64,000 nt of DNA from the NCBI GenBank assembly GCA_009760885.1, contig CM019704.1:14634929-14698928 (forward strand), in the 5' to 3' direction. Source of the stretch: Achatina immaculata (taxonomy: Eukaryota; Mollusca; Gastropoda; Stylommatophora; Achatinidae). The translations under genes and the position numbers were made by a program. How positions within the stretch are numbered: the first letter of the stretch is position 1; the number at the start of each line of letters is the position of its first letter. Below the pieces are notes generated by a model. It searched no databases and was not told the origin of the DNA. It saw nothing but the letters and a program-made list of their open reading frames with translations. Below are positions 56,046 through 58,261 of the stretch, piece by piece.

Positions 56046-58261
56046 CTTTATTGTCAATTTTCTGGAATATAATTCATATGTATTTGTTGCTATAATCTTC
56101 ACTAATAATATATTGGAACTAAACTTACATCATTACTGTCCAAATTTGAAAAATGAAGGCCTCTTCATGGAACAATAGTTTCATGAAACCAGTATAACAT
56201 CATTATTTAGTTTCACAAAGATGCTTTTTTTTCATATTTCCTGTATTCTGAGCCTTACATGAAAAATTAAGAAAGAGAATTTAATAAAAGAACTGATAAT
56301 TAACCTAATTAAACACTAACTGGTTGATTAATATCTAACAACACAGTGATTCATACTGTAGTCCTTATCTCAATACAAACATGAAAAACAATATGCCAGT
56401 TGATCAGTAAAAAGCTGTTGCCAAACAGGCACATAGTTGGAGAGACCATTCACAAAGCTAACAAACCGTTGATACAGCCTCATGTGAAATCATTCTCTGC
56501 ACAGCCACAAGACACAGAGGCAGGAGTTTGGGATTCTTGGTATCACAACCAAGTATAAATGGCTGAACCACTTCAGCGCTCATGGCAAGGAGACCTAGAA
56601 ATAAACAAAACACCACTTTATACCTTTTTTCCAGAGCATGTAAGCATTTGAATATATTAACAACTTAATTTTCCACTCTTTACTATAATATTTATCTTTT
56701 CTTCTTGTCTCTTCATTTCTTTAACTGCCAGCATCTGATGAAGGCAAAAGCTGAAATATCATTCTTTTTGTTGCTGGTTAAGCTTGGTGCTACAATTTTT
56801 ACCATTTCAAAAAAAAAAAAAAAAGCGTGATTTTTTTTTTTAACTATCATGGCCTTTCCTCTAATTTTGACCTTCTATAATTCAAACAAGCATCACATTC
56901 ATGTCCTTGACATTCCCTGGAACTGGCAAACAGTTCCACTTTGTAGGTGGCACCACCTCGATGACACTGAGGAGGCATGTCAGGTGATGAGTAGATTATA
57001 CATAGCAAGCCCTGCTCCTTCAACCTTCTTTGCATTGCATTTCCAATAAAAAAAAAAGCATGCCAAAAATATTGCTCAGACACCCACTTATTTATATTAA
57101 TTAAGGATTTCCCATAAAATCACCAAAAAACACAGAAAACAATTTGAATTCTTTCCAGACTAAATGTTTACAAAGAATCAGAAAAATATTTTGGCCAAAC
57201 ACCATAAGAAATAACATTTTGTTGGCAGAAATGCAGATGAAGCCACTGACAGCAATTATTGAGGAAAGACGCTGGTGATGGTTGGGACATGTGCTCCAAA
57301 TGACAGACAACTCACTACCAAAAATAGCACTAATATGACTCACAGAGGAAAAGGAGTAAGGGTAGACCAAATGAGAAATGGAGAATAACAACAGAAAGGA
57401 TGTTGAGTAATAGAGGGCTCACCTGGGCAAGAGCGGAAAAAAAAGGCAAAGGTCAGGCATTTGTGGAAAACCCTTGCGGAAGCCCCATGTGCCCTGGGCA
57501 CTTAAGGTTCAGAGAGAGAGAGGATTTCCCATAATTATTTGTAGAACCTTGACCTCACTTCATTCACTACACAGTAGCACAGTACTACTGCAAATGTTAT
57601 TCAAGCTTAACGATGTGTCCAAGGTCAAAACTAGGTTAACCCATATAATGTATGAGGCTAAAGATTTTAGCATGGAAAACCTAGCTTGTATAATGTACAA
57701 GGTTAATGCCTCAGAGGTTCACCTTACTGCTAGATGCACCATGAGGAAGTAAAATAGAGTCTTGGCCAGATTCAATTTGCAAACTCCAGTAATCATGCCA
57801 TCAATCTAGAACAATCATCTACATTCTTACCATCCACATTAATGTCAGTGTACTGAGGCAAAAATTAGTTACTTGCATGAAAATCAGTCACAAATTTTAT
57901 TCTTCTTCTTCAGCTTTCTGAGCCTTTAAGACTCACTGCTGCAGATAAAGTTCAGATTTGTCATTCCTCTCTATTCCTAATCTTCTTTCTCCAGTTGGTA
58001 ACACTAATTTCTTTTTTATCCTCTTCTGTGTTGTCTTCCATCTCTGTCTTGGTCTACCCCTTGGTCTTGTTTCCCTCATCTCTTGTGCATACATCATTTT
58101 TGTTTGTCTGTTCTCTTCCATCACATTTTATAGCCAACTTTAAAATAGGTTTTAAAAAAATAAATAAATAAAATAAAAATAACAGGTAAAACCTGACCTG
58201 CAATGATGTCCTCACTTCTGGTGGAAATTGTTCTAAGTTTCACCTGAATTGTCTCAGCATA
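5302..58261 (-). CDS. MON2: MON2 homologue, partial gene, 18 internal exons
   Basis: Host protein-coding gene, read right to left. Eighteen exons with AG acceptors and GT donors join in phase into 777 codons without a stop; exon 1 begins in phase 0 and exon 18 ends in phase 0. The predicted protein follows the MON2 order: the tail of the DCB domain (exons 1-5), the HUS region (exons 6-9, including FCQSYDMK in exon 9), a proline/glycine-rich linker (exon 10), then conserved helical segments such as [16 protein letters not shown] (exon 13) and SLAHCHG (exon 15). From family knowledge, MON2 is a peripheral trans-Golgi/endosome protein related to BIG/GBF Arf-GEFs but lacking a Sec7 catalytic domain; it works with DOPEY in retrograde traffic. 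The first coding exon (roughly 35-40 residues) and about the last half of the protein are not in the window. Identity was judged by eye against remembered animal MON2. Confidence 0.93.
5545..5702 (+). mobile_element. LINE-D 3' end with (GAA)n tail
   Basis: Plus-strand match to the 3' end of LINE-D (minus copies at 13.18 and 57.9 kb): the shared phrases GTCACTAACT, GAGGAATGGAAG and GCAGCAATGAGCCTTAATGG, ending in a GAA-rich tail. It is non-coding and heavily 5'-truncated. Confidence 0.75.
6030..6713. mobile_element. hAT-type non-autonomous DNA transposon (MITE)
   Basis: Bounded by a perfect 15-bp terminal inverted repeat: CAGTGGTTCCCAACT at the left, its reverse complement at the right. CAGTGGTTC-type ends are typical of hAT elements. 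The 8-bp flanks (GCGAACAG / GCAGAAAG) match at 5 of 8 positions, a decayed target duplication. No transposase is recognisable inside; apparent reading frames across it are chance. Confidence 0.75.
6714..9180. other. Intronic sequence, no gene seen
   Basis: Lies in the intron between MON2 exons 17 and 18. It holds homopolymer runs (poly-A near 6750, poly-C near 6849), a short GT run near 7650, and two short related segments around 8515-8600 (the phrase ACAAGCTGAAGTGA twice). No coding region or known element was recognised. Confidence 0.4.
9222..9560. other. Possible SINE-like segment after a poly-C run
   Basis: After the poly-C run, GCGGGATCGATTCCCGC (9281-9297) resembles a tRNA T-arm/B box, followed by about 200 nt of GC-richer sequence. 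No convincing A box lies upstream, so SINE origin is only a suggestion. Confidence 0.25.
9700..10160. repeat. Cluster of simple repeats
   Basis: Contains a TGAT/TGAC tract near 9703-9730, CA repeats near 9921-9940, CT/TTTC runs at about 10000-10095 and a poly-C run near 10140-10153. There is no gene. Translated frames through it are low-complexity artefacts. Confidence 0.75.
10690..11120 (-). pseudogene. Non-LTR LINE relic, RNase H end
   Basis: Minus-strand fragment readable as [20 protein letters not shown] (11015 down to about 10975), the typical C-terminal signature of an RNase H domain in Jockey/CR1/I-group LINEs, followed by a basic, arginine-rich tail to about 10770. One frameshift falls just upstream of the signature. 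It is a different lineage from the RTE-type LINEs, which lack RNase H. Confidence 0.65.
11300..11475. repeat. 24-bp minisatellite
   Basis: About seven degenerate units built on a TATCATACCA...TTCACGTGG pattern. Because 24 is a multiple of 3, one plus frame reads as an 8-residue periodic peptide (variants of IHVxSYQx). No start context or family supports a real protein. Confidence 0.75.
11480..12560. other. Intronic sequence, no gene seen
   Basis: AT-rich DNA between exon 17 and the 24-bp minisatellite. I recognise no coding region, RNA gene or transposon. Confidence 0.45.
12568..12655 (-). CDS. MON2: MON2 exon 17 of window
   Basis: 88 nt, to codon 743. Acceptor ACTACAG, donor AAG|GTGAGC. 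It encodes [20 protein letters not shown] then SMELAYSNK. Its first G completes a glutamine codon from the preceding exon. Confidence 0.93.
13180..13938 (-). mobile_element. LINE-D, 5'-truncated copy with target duplication
   Basis: Minus-strand RTE-like copy. It encodes the RT thumb ([32 protein letters not shown]) and the post-RT region ([28 protein letters not shown]), ending in a (GAA)n tail at 13180. Flanks carry a perfect 13-bp duplication TTGTTATTTAGTT (13167-13179 and 13939-13951), proof of target-primed insertion. An in-frame TGA near 13890 and the frame change near 13450-13525 show decay. Confidence 0.88.
13952..14940. other. Intronic sequence, no gene seen
   Basis: AT-rich intron sequence leading to exon 16, with a short CATA/ACAC microsatellite near 14850-14900. 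Nothing else was recognised. Confidence 0.45.
14947..15104 (-). CDS. MON2: MON2 exon 16 of window
   Basis: 158 nt, to codon 713 plus two bases. Acceptor TTCCTCCAG, donor CA|GTAAGT. It encodes [16 protein letters not shown], a variable segment, then [20 protein letters not shown] and ESS. Confidence 0.92.
15755..16150. repeat. 37-bp minisatellite
   Basis: About ten units of a 37-bp repeat with core GCATCAAAGCCAAAATGGAA followed by CACTCTCTCTATAGAGT; clean units start at 15969 and 16006. Some units are shortened. The CTCTATAGAG segment is self-complementary. The array ends exactly where the R retroposon fragment begins. Confidence 0.9.
16151..16971 (-). mobile_element. R retroposon fragment (5' part, 3' end missing)
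   Basis: Matches the 5' portion of the modular retroposon R: two long modules with the motifs GGTTAAGCCAGTTTAGGCA, CCTCTAGAGCAGAGGT and GGCCGGGAGGA, then the unique 5' end that finishes at CAGTCCTTAGAACC (reverse of the sense start GGTTCTAAGGACTG). The 3' third and GAA tail are absent. The missing end abuts the minisatellite at 16150. No coding frame was recognised. Confidence 0.8.
17687..17791 (-). CDS. MON2: MON2 exon 15 of window
   Basis: 105 nt, 35 codons (627-661). Acceptor TGTTCCAG, donor CAG|GTAAAG. It encodes [20 protein letters not shown] followed by [15 protein letters not shown], strongly conserved in the family. Confidence 0.94.
17866..17941. repeat. (TA)n / (TACA)n microsatellite
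   Basis: TA runs interrupted by a T-rich segment and TACA repeats, immediately before the 5' end of the LINE-E copy. Confidence 0.9.
17943..20690 (+). pseudogene. LINE-E (RTE/BovB-like), 5' UTR plus endonuclease, internally deleted
   Basis: Plus strand. 5' leader from GTCAGCAGGGTAGGGGTATC (17943), then an AP-type endonuclease domain in pieces: VGTWNVRSM (about 18445), [13 protein letters not shown] (18509), [39 protein letters not shown] with a frame change near 18900, [20 protein letters not shown] and [12 protein letters not shown] (to 19233). RT motif 1 is near 19930-19980. A 126-nt inverted duplication lies at 19580-19710, and about 0.6 kb of the RT core is missing near 20150. The thumb follows, broken, then a 3' end (CATGCAAATGAATGAATG) with the tail grown into (TA)n. 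Endonuclease nicks target DNA and RT copies the RNA; this copy cannot encode either whole. Confidence 0.88.
19580..19710. repeat. Near-perfect hairpin inside LINE-E
   Basis: Left arm 19580-19642 and right arm 19647-19710 are reverse complements with few mismatches, separated by 4 nt. The sense LINE sequence resumes after the right arm, so this is an inverted duplication of LINE sequence, absent from the copy at 59.95-62.9 kb. Confidence 0.9.
20765..21470 (+). pseudogene. LINE-B (RTE-type) RT thumb and 3' end
   Basis: Plus-strand fragment parallel to the copy at 25.2 kb: a segment readable as [19 protein letters not shown], then [20 protein letters not shown] and [19 protein letters not shown], ending in VLCDI and a stop, then a short 3' UTR. 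Several frame breaks are present and the upstream RT is missing. Confidence 0.8.
21471..22240. other. Intronic sequence, no gene seen
   Basis: AT-rich intron DNA between the LINE-B fragment and the GGTTA-rich array. Nothing was recognised. Confidence 0.45.
22240..22830. repeat. Degenerate TTAGGT-rich array
   Basis: Nearly 600 bp dominated by GGTTAGGTTA-like words on the + strand, with higher-order phrases such as TATACTGGGTTGGGTTAGGT recurring every few dozen bases. It resembles the TTAGG telomere motif of arthropods and loosely the metazoan TTAGGG motif, but few adjacent units are exact. Confidence 0.8.
22842..23558. mobile_element. TTAA-flanked MITE, copy 1 (piggyBac-like)
   Basis: TTAA (22842-22845 and 23555-23558) flanks a 709-bp element with short inverted ends: CTCTTTCC at the left, GGAAAGAG at the right. 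TTAA duplication is the signature of piggyBac-type transposition. Internally non-coding; it shares the phrase AACACGGACGTG and a TAGATCTA-rich middle with the copies at 30.68 and 41.32 kb. Confidence 0.8.
23720..23850 (-). CDS. MON2: MON2 exon 14 of window
   Basis: 131 nt, to codon 626. Acceptor CCTCTAG, donor GTG|GTGAGT. A variable Ser/Thr/Gln-rich linker containing [15 protein letters not shown], matching the position and QVVAVG core of the MON2 linker. Phase fits both neighbours. Confidence 0.85.
23941..24236 (-). mobile_element. S1 SINE, partial copy
   Basis: Shares CAGTGGTTcCCAA at its left end and the phrases TAGTGCCCATATTTTCtTTG and AGAGGGTGAT-TGGTCAG with the S1 copy at 49431-49862. 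It lacks the tRNA-like head seen there. Non-coding. Confidence 0.6.
24591..24609. repeat. (ATC)n microsatellite
   Basis: Six ATC units followed by ATGTGCC, a layout like the (GAT)n tail of LINE-A seen in reverse. It may mark a very old LINE-A-type 3' end. Confidence 0.6.
24721..24917 (-). CDS. MON2: MON2 exon 13 of window
   Basis: 197 nt, to codon 582 plus one base. Acceptor CTTGATAG, donor AAAG|GTACAA. It encodes [20 protein letters not shown], then [20 protein letters not shown] and [13 protein letters not shown]. This is the single most diagnostic MON2 block in the window. Confidence 0.95.
25064..25135. repeat. (ATT)n microsatellite
   Basis: ATT trinucleotide runs with minor interruptions, directly upstream of a LINE-B fragment. 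Confidence 0.85.
25180..25790 (+). pseudogene. LINE-B (RTE-type) thumb and 3' end, best local copy
   Basis: Plus strand. The thumb reads [19 protein letters not shown], then [17 protein letters not shown]; the post-RT region has [40 protein letters not shown] and ends LCDI-stop near 25748. A short 3' UTR ends in a GATATAAGATAAGATAAG tail. The upstream RT and endonuclease are absent. This copy defines the LINE-B 3' end used to recognise the others. Confidence 0.85.
25791..28225. other. Intronic sequence, no gene seen
   Basis: AT-rich intron between exons 12 and 13, with a purine-rich stretch (AGATAGAAC-like words) at about 26230-26420 and several poly-A/T runs. A plus-strand open frame near 27619-27918 has no recognisable family and is probably chance. 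Confidence 0.45.
28231..28318 (-). CDS. MON2: MON2 exon 12 of window
   Basis: 88 nt, to codon 516 plus two bases. Acceptor ATTAG, donor CCAG|GTTGGT. It encodes [20 protein letters not shown]; the [13 protein letters not shown] core is characteristic of MON2. Two leading bases complete a serine and the trailing AG is completed to serine by the next exon. Confidence 0.88.
28319..30670. other. Intronic sequence, no gene seen
   Basis: AT-rich intron between exons 11 and 12. No element with recognisable ends was found. Short open frames here show no family motifs. Confidence 0.45.
30676..31375. mobile_element. TTAA-flanked MITE, copy 2 (inverted)
   Basis: TTAA at 30676-30679 and 31372-31375 flanks 692 bp with ends CTCTTCC and GGAAGAG. 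The internal sequence runs antiparallel to copy 1: GATGATGTAGATAGGGGTAT here matches ATACCCCTATCTACATCGTC there. Non-coding. Confidence 0.8.
31516..31691 (-). CDS. MON2: MON2 exon 11 of window
   Basis: 176 nt, to codon 487 plus one base. Acceptor TTCAAAG, donor T|GTGAGT. It encodes [20 protein letters not shown] then [13 protein letters not shown] and an acidic low-conservation tail. The donor is followed at once by a long T run, which is unusual. The acceptor has a weak pyrimidine tract, so the left border is slightly less sure. Confidence 0.82.
31870..32420. repeat. 37-bp minisatellite (GTGAAACTTTACA type), split by LINE-E
   Basis: Degenerate units with core CTTGTGAAACTTTACATTTG at 36-37 bp spacing (for example 32235, 32272, 32308, 32345). 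A LINE-E tail (31970-32080) sits inside, and the array resumes briefly at 33625-33655 after the larger LINE-E copy. Confidence 0.75.
31970..32080 (+). mobile_element. LINE-E 3' tail fragment
   Basis: About 110 nt matching the extreme 3' end of LINE-E (GATGCATCAGCAGCAG to GACATGCAAATGAATGAATG). GTGGCCT on both sides is consistent with a short target duplication. Confidence 0.8.
32424..33622 (+). pseudogene. LINE-E, 5'-truncated copy with nearly intact RT core
   Basis: Plus strand. An open frame from 32604 carries RT box B ([20 protein letters not shown]), box C ([11 protein letters not shown]) and the thumb ([31 protein letters not shown]) to 33245. The post-RT region ([34 protein letters not shown]) follows in the next frame to a TGA at 33484. 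It ends in (GAAT)n. Box A lies just before 32604 in another frame. Only one or two frame lesions separate it from a continuous RT-end frame, so it is younger than most LINEs here. Confidence 0.88.
33705..33858 (-). CDS. MON2: MON2 exon 10 of window (linker)
   Basis: 154 nt, to codon 428 plus two bases. Acceptor TTTTGCAG, donor TT|GTAAGT. The Gly/Pro-rich stretch is variable, as expected of this linker; it is followed by the conserved [19 protein letters not shown]. Confidence 0.88.
34010..35316 (-). mobile_element. R retroposon, 5'-truncated copy with 13-bp target duplication
   Basis: Minus-strand copy: (TTC)n at 34010-34027 is the complement of the GAA tail, and the body runs right to a truncation at 35316. 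Perfect 13-bp duplication GTGCCACTTAACC flanks it (33997-34009 and 35317-35329). Inside, from the tail: a 3' domain to about 34250, three modules of about 85-90 bp (each with GTTGGACTTTCTCACCGG and GGGTGAGAGG), a short unique block, then modules of about 107 bp and 200 bp sharing GAGCCGGTTTAGGCA and CTCTAGAGCAGAGGT. No protein family was recognised in any frame. Confidence 0.88.
35640..35895 (-). pseudogene. Non-LTR LINE relic, C-terminal end
   Basis: Minus strand reads [18 protein letters not shown] then a Cys/His-poor tail. The RTGH-RLR-HL pattern is typical of sequence just after RNase H in Jockey/I/CR1-group LINEs. Short and degenerate. Confidence 0.5.
36165..37648 (+). mobile_element. 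R retroposon, full-length copy with 11-bp target duplication
   Basis: Plus strand, from GGTTCTAAGGACTG (about 36166) to a (GAA)n tail ending at 37648. Perfect 11-bp duplication ATTAACCCAGA at 36154-36164 and 37649-37659. Order: unique 5' block (about 175 bp), long modules of about 200 bp, shorter modules of about 107 bp (CCTAAACCGGCTCAACCCAG), a block with CTCCATCCTGGTCACAACTA, three 85-90 bp modules, and a 3' domain of about 200 bp ending GGTGGTAGAAGCGAACGAAG plus tail. Tail, target duplication and 5'-truncated sister copies indicate LINE-driven retroposition. I see no coding potential and no clear Pol III promoter. Confidence 0.9.
37925..38275. repeat. 24-bp minisatellite (ATCTTGGGAGGACA type)
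   Basis: Units with core AATATCTTGGGAGGACACAG at 24-bp spacing (38191, 38215, 38239, 38263). More units lie at 38582-38675, on the far side of the LINE fragment. Confidence 0.75.
38281..38575 (+). pseudogene. Non-LTR LINE C-terminal fragment with CCHC-like knuckle
   Basis: One plus frame from 38281 reads through [20 protein letters not shown] (about 38355-38415), the CxxC...H/QxxxxC signature found after RNase H in several LINE clades, then a helical tail ending in TGA at 38571-38573. A single internal TGA falls near 38431. It is flanked on both sides by the 24-bp array. Confidence 0.65.
38676..39505. other. Intronic sequence with a short dispersed repeat
   Basis: AT-rich intron. A 65-70 bp segment at 38868-38935 recurs at 40925-40992 with few changes. 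No gene was recognised. Confidence 0.5.
39506..39633 (-). CDS. MON2: MON2 exon 9 of window (HUS region end)
   Basis: 128 nt, to codon 377 plus one base. Acceptor TGACCAG, donor GGAG|GTAAGC. It encodes [20 protein letters not shown] then [11 protein letters not shown] and the start of a Pro/Gly-rich linker. CQSYDM sits where the GEF relatives carry their HUS box. Confidence 0.93.
39949..40073 (-). CDS. MON2: MON2 exon 8 of window (HUS region)
   Basis: 125 nt, codons 294-334 plus two bases. Acceptor TTAACAG, donor CAG|GTGAAT. It encodes [20 protein letters not shown] followed by [20 protein letters not shown]. The final AG plus the first G of the next exon gives arginine. Confidence 0.93.
40468..40932 (-). 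mobile_element. LINE-A 3' end, 5'-truncated
   Basis: Matches 735-1195 nearly base for base: (ATC)n tail, GGTGCCGTGCCGACTGG, and the thumb-to-3' region up to TAACATTCATTGATAAGGAT, where it stops. Minus-strand coding, decayed. Confidence 0.85.
41315..42004. mobile_element. TTAA-flanked MITE, copy 3 (degenerate)
   Basis: TTAA at 41315-41318 and 42001-42004. The left end CTCTTC matches the family; the right end is eroded (CGAATAG). It shares AACACGGAtGTtCCCGTcCG-type and TTACCATCGGCGAT phrases with copy 1. Non-coding. Confidence 0.7.
42015..42350 (+). mobile_element. LINE-C 3' end fragment
   Basis: Plus-strand match to the 3' 350 nt of LINE-C (as 2500-2830 in reverse): GGCCAAACACCATAAGAAAT at the left, and the (GA)n tail after CTTGAAGTTCAAAGAGAGAG at the right. 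It begins ten bases after the TTAA end of the adjacent MITE. Confidence 0.8.
42525..43320 (+). pseudogene. LINE-A-related RT relic (second subfamily)
   Basis: Plus strand. RT box C region ([13 protein letters not shown], near 42560-42600, frame-disrupted), thumb frame from 42633 ([40 protein letters not shown]), stop, then a post-RT frame from 43023 ([19 protein letters not shown]). Close to LINE-A at 728-2335 but divergent enough to be a separate subfamily. The RT core upstream is missing. Confidence 0.8.
43321..43719. other. Intronic sequence, no gene seen
   Basis: Short intron segment before exon 7. Nothing was recognised. Confidence 0.45.
43720..43914 (-). CDS. MON2: MON2 exon 7 of window (HUS region)
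   Basis: 195 nt, 65 codons (229-293). Acceptor GTCTTCAG, donor CTT|GTAAGT. It contains [20 protein letters not shown], a proline-rich spacer, then [20 protein letters not shown]. The borders and the phase-0 junctions match the family order. Confidence 0.94.
43915..45022. other. Intronic sequence with a LINE-A tail relic
   Basis: AT-rich intron. At 44440-44500 the words ATCATCATC, TGTGCCATGCC and CACTTCTCC line up with the LINE-A 3' end (GGTGCCGTGCC, GCTTCTCC), a very old fragment. Nothing else was recognised. Confidence 0.5.
45036..46211 (+). mobile_element. Hairpin-armed tandem SINE, copy 1
   Basis: Flanked by a perfect duplication TGGTCTCCTTAAG (45023-45035 and 46212-46224). It begins with an 87-nt inverted arm (45036-45122) that pairs with 45131-45217 across an 8-nt loop. 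Then follow two direct units of about 475 bp (body starts at 45131, 45605 and 46082) and a partial third. Each complete unit ends with a tRNA-like segment (45511-45600; 45987-46076) with an A-box-like TGGCTAAGTCGATAG and a B box GTTCGAATCCC. The 3' end is ATTTATAAAAAATTG. The spacer between body and next tRNA head (about 270 nt) is unrelated to known families. Non-coding. Confidence 0.85.
46225..46800. other. Intronic sequence, no gene seen
   Basis: Segment between the hairpin SINE and the Tc1 relic; nothing was recognised. Confidence 0.4.
46806..47931 (-). pseudogene. Tc1/mariner-type transposase relic
   Basis: Minus strand, beginning at an ATG at 47931. It reads through a helix-turn-helix part ([17 protein letters not shown]), then after frame changes the DDE region: [13 protein letters not shown], a GG-rich strand, [16 protein letters not shown] (second Asp) and [15 protein letters not shown] (catalytic Glu region). 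Order and spacing are those of a Tc1-like transposase of about 340 residues. Several stops and at least two frame changes make it inactive. The transposase would bind terminal repeats and cut and paste at TA; I did not resolve the terminal repeats. Confidence 0.85.
48232..48480 (+). mobile_element. tRNA-derived SINE
   Basis: A tRNA-like head (48234-48310) with A-box-like CGTAGCTAAATCACTAAAG and B box GGGTTCAATCCC, then an A run and a body of about 160 nt. No matching second copy was recognised in the window. Pol III promoter boxes imply SINE origin; it is not a functional tRNA because the arms do not fold cleanly. Confidence 0.65.
48884..49009 (-). CDS. MON2: MON2 exon 6 of window (HUS region)
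   Basis: 126 nt, 42 codons (187-228). Acceptor TCTTGAAG, donor CAG|GTGTGT. It encodes [20 protein letters not shown] followed by [13 protein letters not shown], among the most conserved MON2 segments. Confidence 0.93.
49335..49415 (+). mobile_element. SINE tRNA-like head, degenerate
   Basis: AGTGGGTAGTGGATTGCCCT (A-box side) to GTTGTTTGAGTC (eroded B box), with the middle GCTAGGCAGCTGCTTGTCCT resembling the head of the hairpin SINE (GCTAGACGGCTGCTCGTCCT). A diverged relative. Confidence 0.55.
49431..49862 (-). mobile_element. S1 SINE, fullest copy
   Basis: Minus strand. The tRNA-like head at 49795-49862 reads GAGTGGTGAAGTAGTTAGTG (A box) and GGTTGGGGGTTCAAATC (B box) in reverse complement, followed by a body with the phrase TGACCATATCACCCTCTAGT, ending left at CAGTGGTTTCCAA. 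Other copies lie at 23941, 52615 and 55325. Confidence 0.7.
50034..50134 (-). CDS. MON2: MON2 exon 5 of window (DCB-HUS linker)
   Basis: 101 nt, ending at codon 186. Acceptor GCTTTCAG, donor CAA|GTATGA. A variable linker is followed by [14 protein letters not shown], the conserved entry to the HUS region. Confidence 0.88.
50135..51620. other. Intronic sequence, no gene seen
   Basis: Intron between exons 4 and 5, with a C17 run near 50787-50803 and a GC-richer stretch at about 51000-51240 that may be an unrecognised repeat. Nothing is identifiable. Confidence 0.4.
51632..51935 (+). mobile_element. Hairpin-armed SINE, copy 2 (perfect 101-bp inverted repeat)
   Basis: Left arm 51637-51737 and right arm 51787-51887 are perfect reverse complements by reading, around a 49-nt loop that is the tRNA-like half (GGCTAGACGGCTGCTCGTCC ... 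GTTCGAA). The right arm continues to the same 3' end as copy 1 (ATTTATAAAAAATTG). Flanking CTTTAATAAT at 51622-51631 and 51936-51945 is the target duplication. Its left arm starts at the same base as in copy 1 (TAAGAGAACAAATATTG here, TAAGATAACAAATATTG there). Confidence 0.88.
51934..52045. repeat. 30-bp tandem repeat, four units
   Basis: CTTTAATAATGATAATCTTT with a CTTCTATACT tail, repeated at 51936, 51966, 51996 and 52026 almost without change. The first unit includes the SINE target duplication, so the array arose at or beside the insertion site. Confidence 0.9.
52046..52356. other. Intronic sequence, no gene seen
   Basis: AT-rich segment leading into exon 4 with several A runs. Confidence 0.4.
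52357..52489 (-). CDS. MON2: MON2 exon 4 of window (DCB domain)
   Basis: 133 nt, codons 109-152 plus one base. Acceptor TTTTGTAG, donor ACAG|GTAAGA. It encodes [14 protein letters not shown], an alanine run, then [15 protein letters not shown], matching the end of the DCB domain. The trailing G joins the next exon to give a glutamate codon. Confidence 0.92.
52615..53072 (-). mobile_element. S1 SINE, interrupted by LINE-B and by R
   Basis: Minus-strand S1 body (GATACAGTGTTAGGCCCATA at 52638) whose tRNA-like head (TTGGACTTGAACCCAGT, B box in reverse, at 53034) is cut at 53072. The head resumes after R at 54537 (GTAGACCAAGCACATAACAA). A LINE-B tail occupies 52742-52951 within it. Confidence 0.7.
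52742..52951 (+). mobile_element. LINE-B 3' tail with 12-bp target duplication
   Basis: 210 nt matching 25573-25780: it encodes [20 protein letters not shown] and ends LCDV-stop, then a GATATAAGATATAAGATAAG tail. Perfect 12-bp duplication AGAGTTCTCTGG at 52730-52741 and 52952-52963. Confidence 0.92.
53073..54536 (+). mobile_element. R retroposon, full-length copy with 10-bp target duplication
   Basis: Plus strand, from GGTTCTAAGGACTG to the GAAGAA tail at 54536; about 1464 bp. Target duplication GTAAACCAAG / GTAGACCAAG (53063-53072 and 54537-54546, one mismatch). Its 5' block (GTTATAGCCGGAGGTGGGGT) is longer than in the 36165 copy and matches the fragment at 16.9 kb. The module order is as in the 36165 copy. 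No coding frame was recognised. Confidence 0.9.
54547..55324. other. Intronic sequence, mostly unrecognised
   Basis: Starts with the remaining S1 head (to about 54575), then AT-rich sequence with ATTCATTCA-like tracts near 55080-55130. Nothing more was identified. Confidence 0.45.
55325..55550 (-). mobile_element. S1 SINE body fragments in tandem
   Basis: The S1 phrase (GATATGGTG-TAGTGC-CAT-TTT-TTGACCTGT) occurs three times in 220 bp (about 55355, 55405 and 55470), ending with GGAGGGTGATCTGGTCA. Degenerate. Confidence 0.55.
55743..55874 (-). CDS. MON2: MON2 exon 3 of window (DCB domain)
   Basis: 132 nt, exactly 44 codons (65-108). Acceptor AAATAG, donor AAA|GTATGT. It encodes [20 protein letters not shown] and [16 protein letters not shown], clear DCB helices of MON2. 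Confidence 0.92.
55995..56042. repeat. (TA)n microsatellite
   Basis: Uninterrupted TA run of about 24 units in the intron between exons 2 and 3. Confidence 0.95.
56467..56594 (-). CDS. MON2: MON2 exon 2 of window (DCB domain)
   Basis: 128 nt, codons 22-64. Acceptor TTTCTAG, donor ACG|GTTTGT. It contains [18 protein letters not shown] and [12 protein letters not shown], a hallmark MON2 stretch. The two leading bases complete a glycine begun in the preceding exon. A stop lies just past the donor in the same frame, so splicing at GTTTGT is needed. Confidence 0.9.
56728..56775 (+). ncRNA. Weak hammerhead-ribozyme-like motif
   Basis: CTGATGA followed by GGC-AAAA-GCT and GAAA (56734-56757) has the order of a hammerhead core with a very short stem II. 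A bulged A and a G-U pair are required. Stem I and stem III and the NUH cleavage triplet were not convincingly found, so this may be chance or a decayed ribozyme of a mobile element. Confidence 0.2.
57107..57527 (+). mobile_element. LINE-C 3' end fragment
   Basis: Plus-strand match to LINE-C 3' end: thumb-to-end segment (GAATTCTTTCCAGACTAAAT), GGCCAAACACCATAAGAAAT, then CCCTGGGCACTTAAGGTTCA and the (GA)n tail. It is longer than the copy at 42.0 kb. AGGATTTCCCATAA occurs on both sides (57103-57116 and 57522-57535), a probable target duplication. Confidence 0.85.
57902..58130 (-). mobile_element. LINE-D 3' end fragment
   Basis: Minus strand; (TTC)n at 57902, then the post-RT region reading RPRQRW and [15 protein letters not shown], as in the copy at 13.2 kb. 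It is truncated within the MEENRQ segment. Confidence 0.85.
58198..58261 (-). CDS. MON2: MON2 exon 1 of window (DCB domain)
   Basis: 64 nt, codons 1-21 plus one base. The acceptor is preceded by a T-rich tract ending TTTTCAG; the donor is G|GTCAGG. It encodes [20 protein letters not shown], the counterpart of the early DCB helix of MON2. It ends one base into a glycine codon that the next exon completes, which supports both borders. No upstream coding exon was recognised between here and the right edge. Confidence 0.85.
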
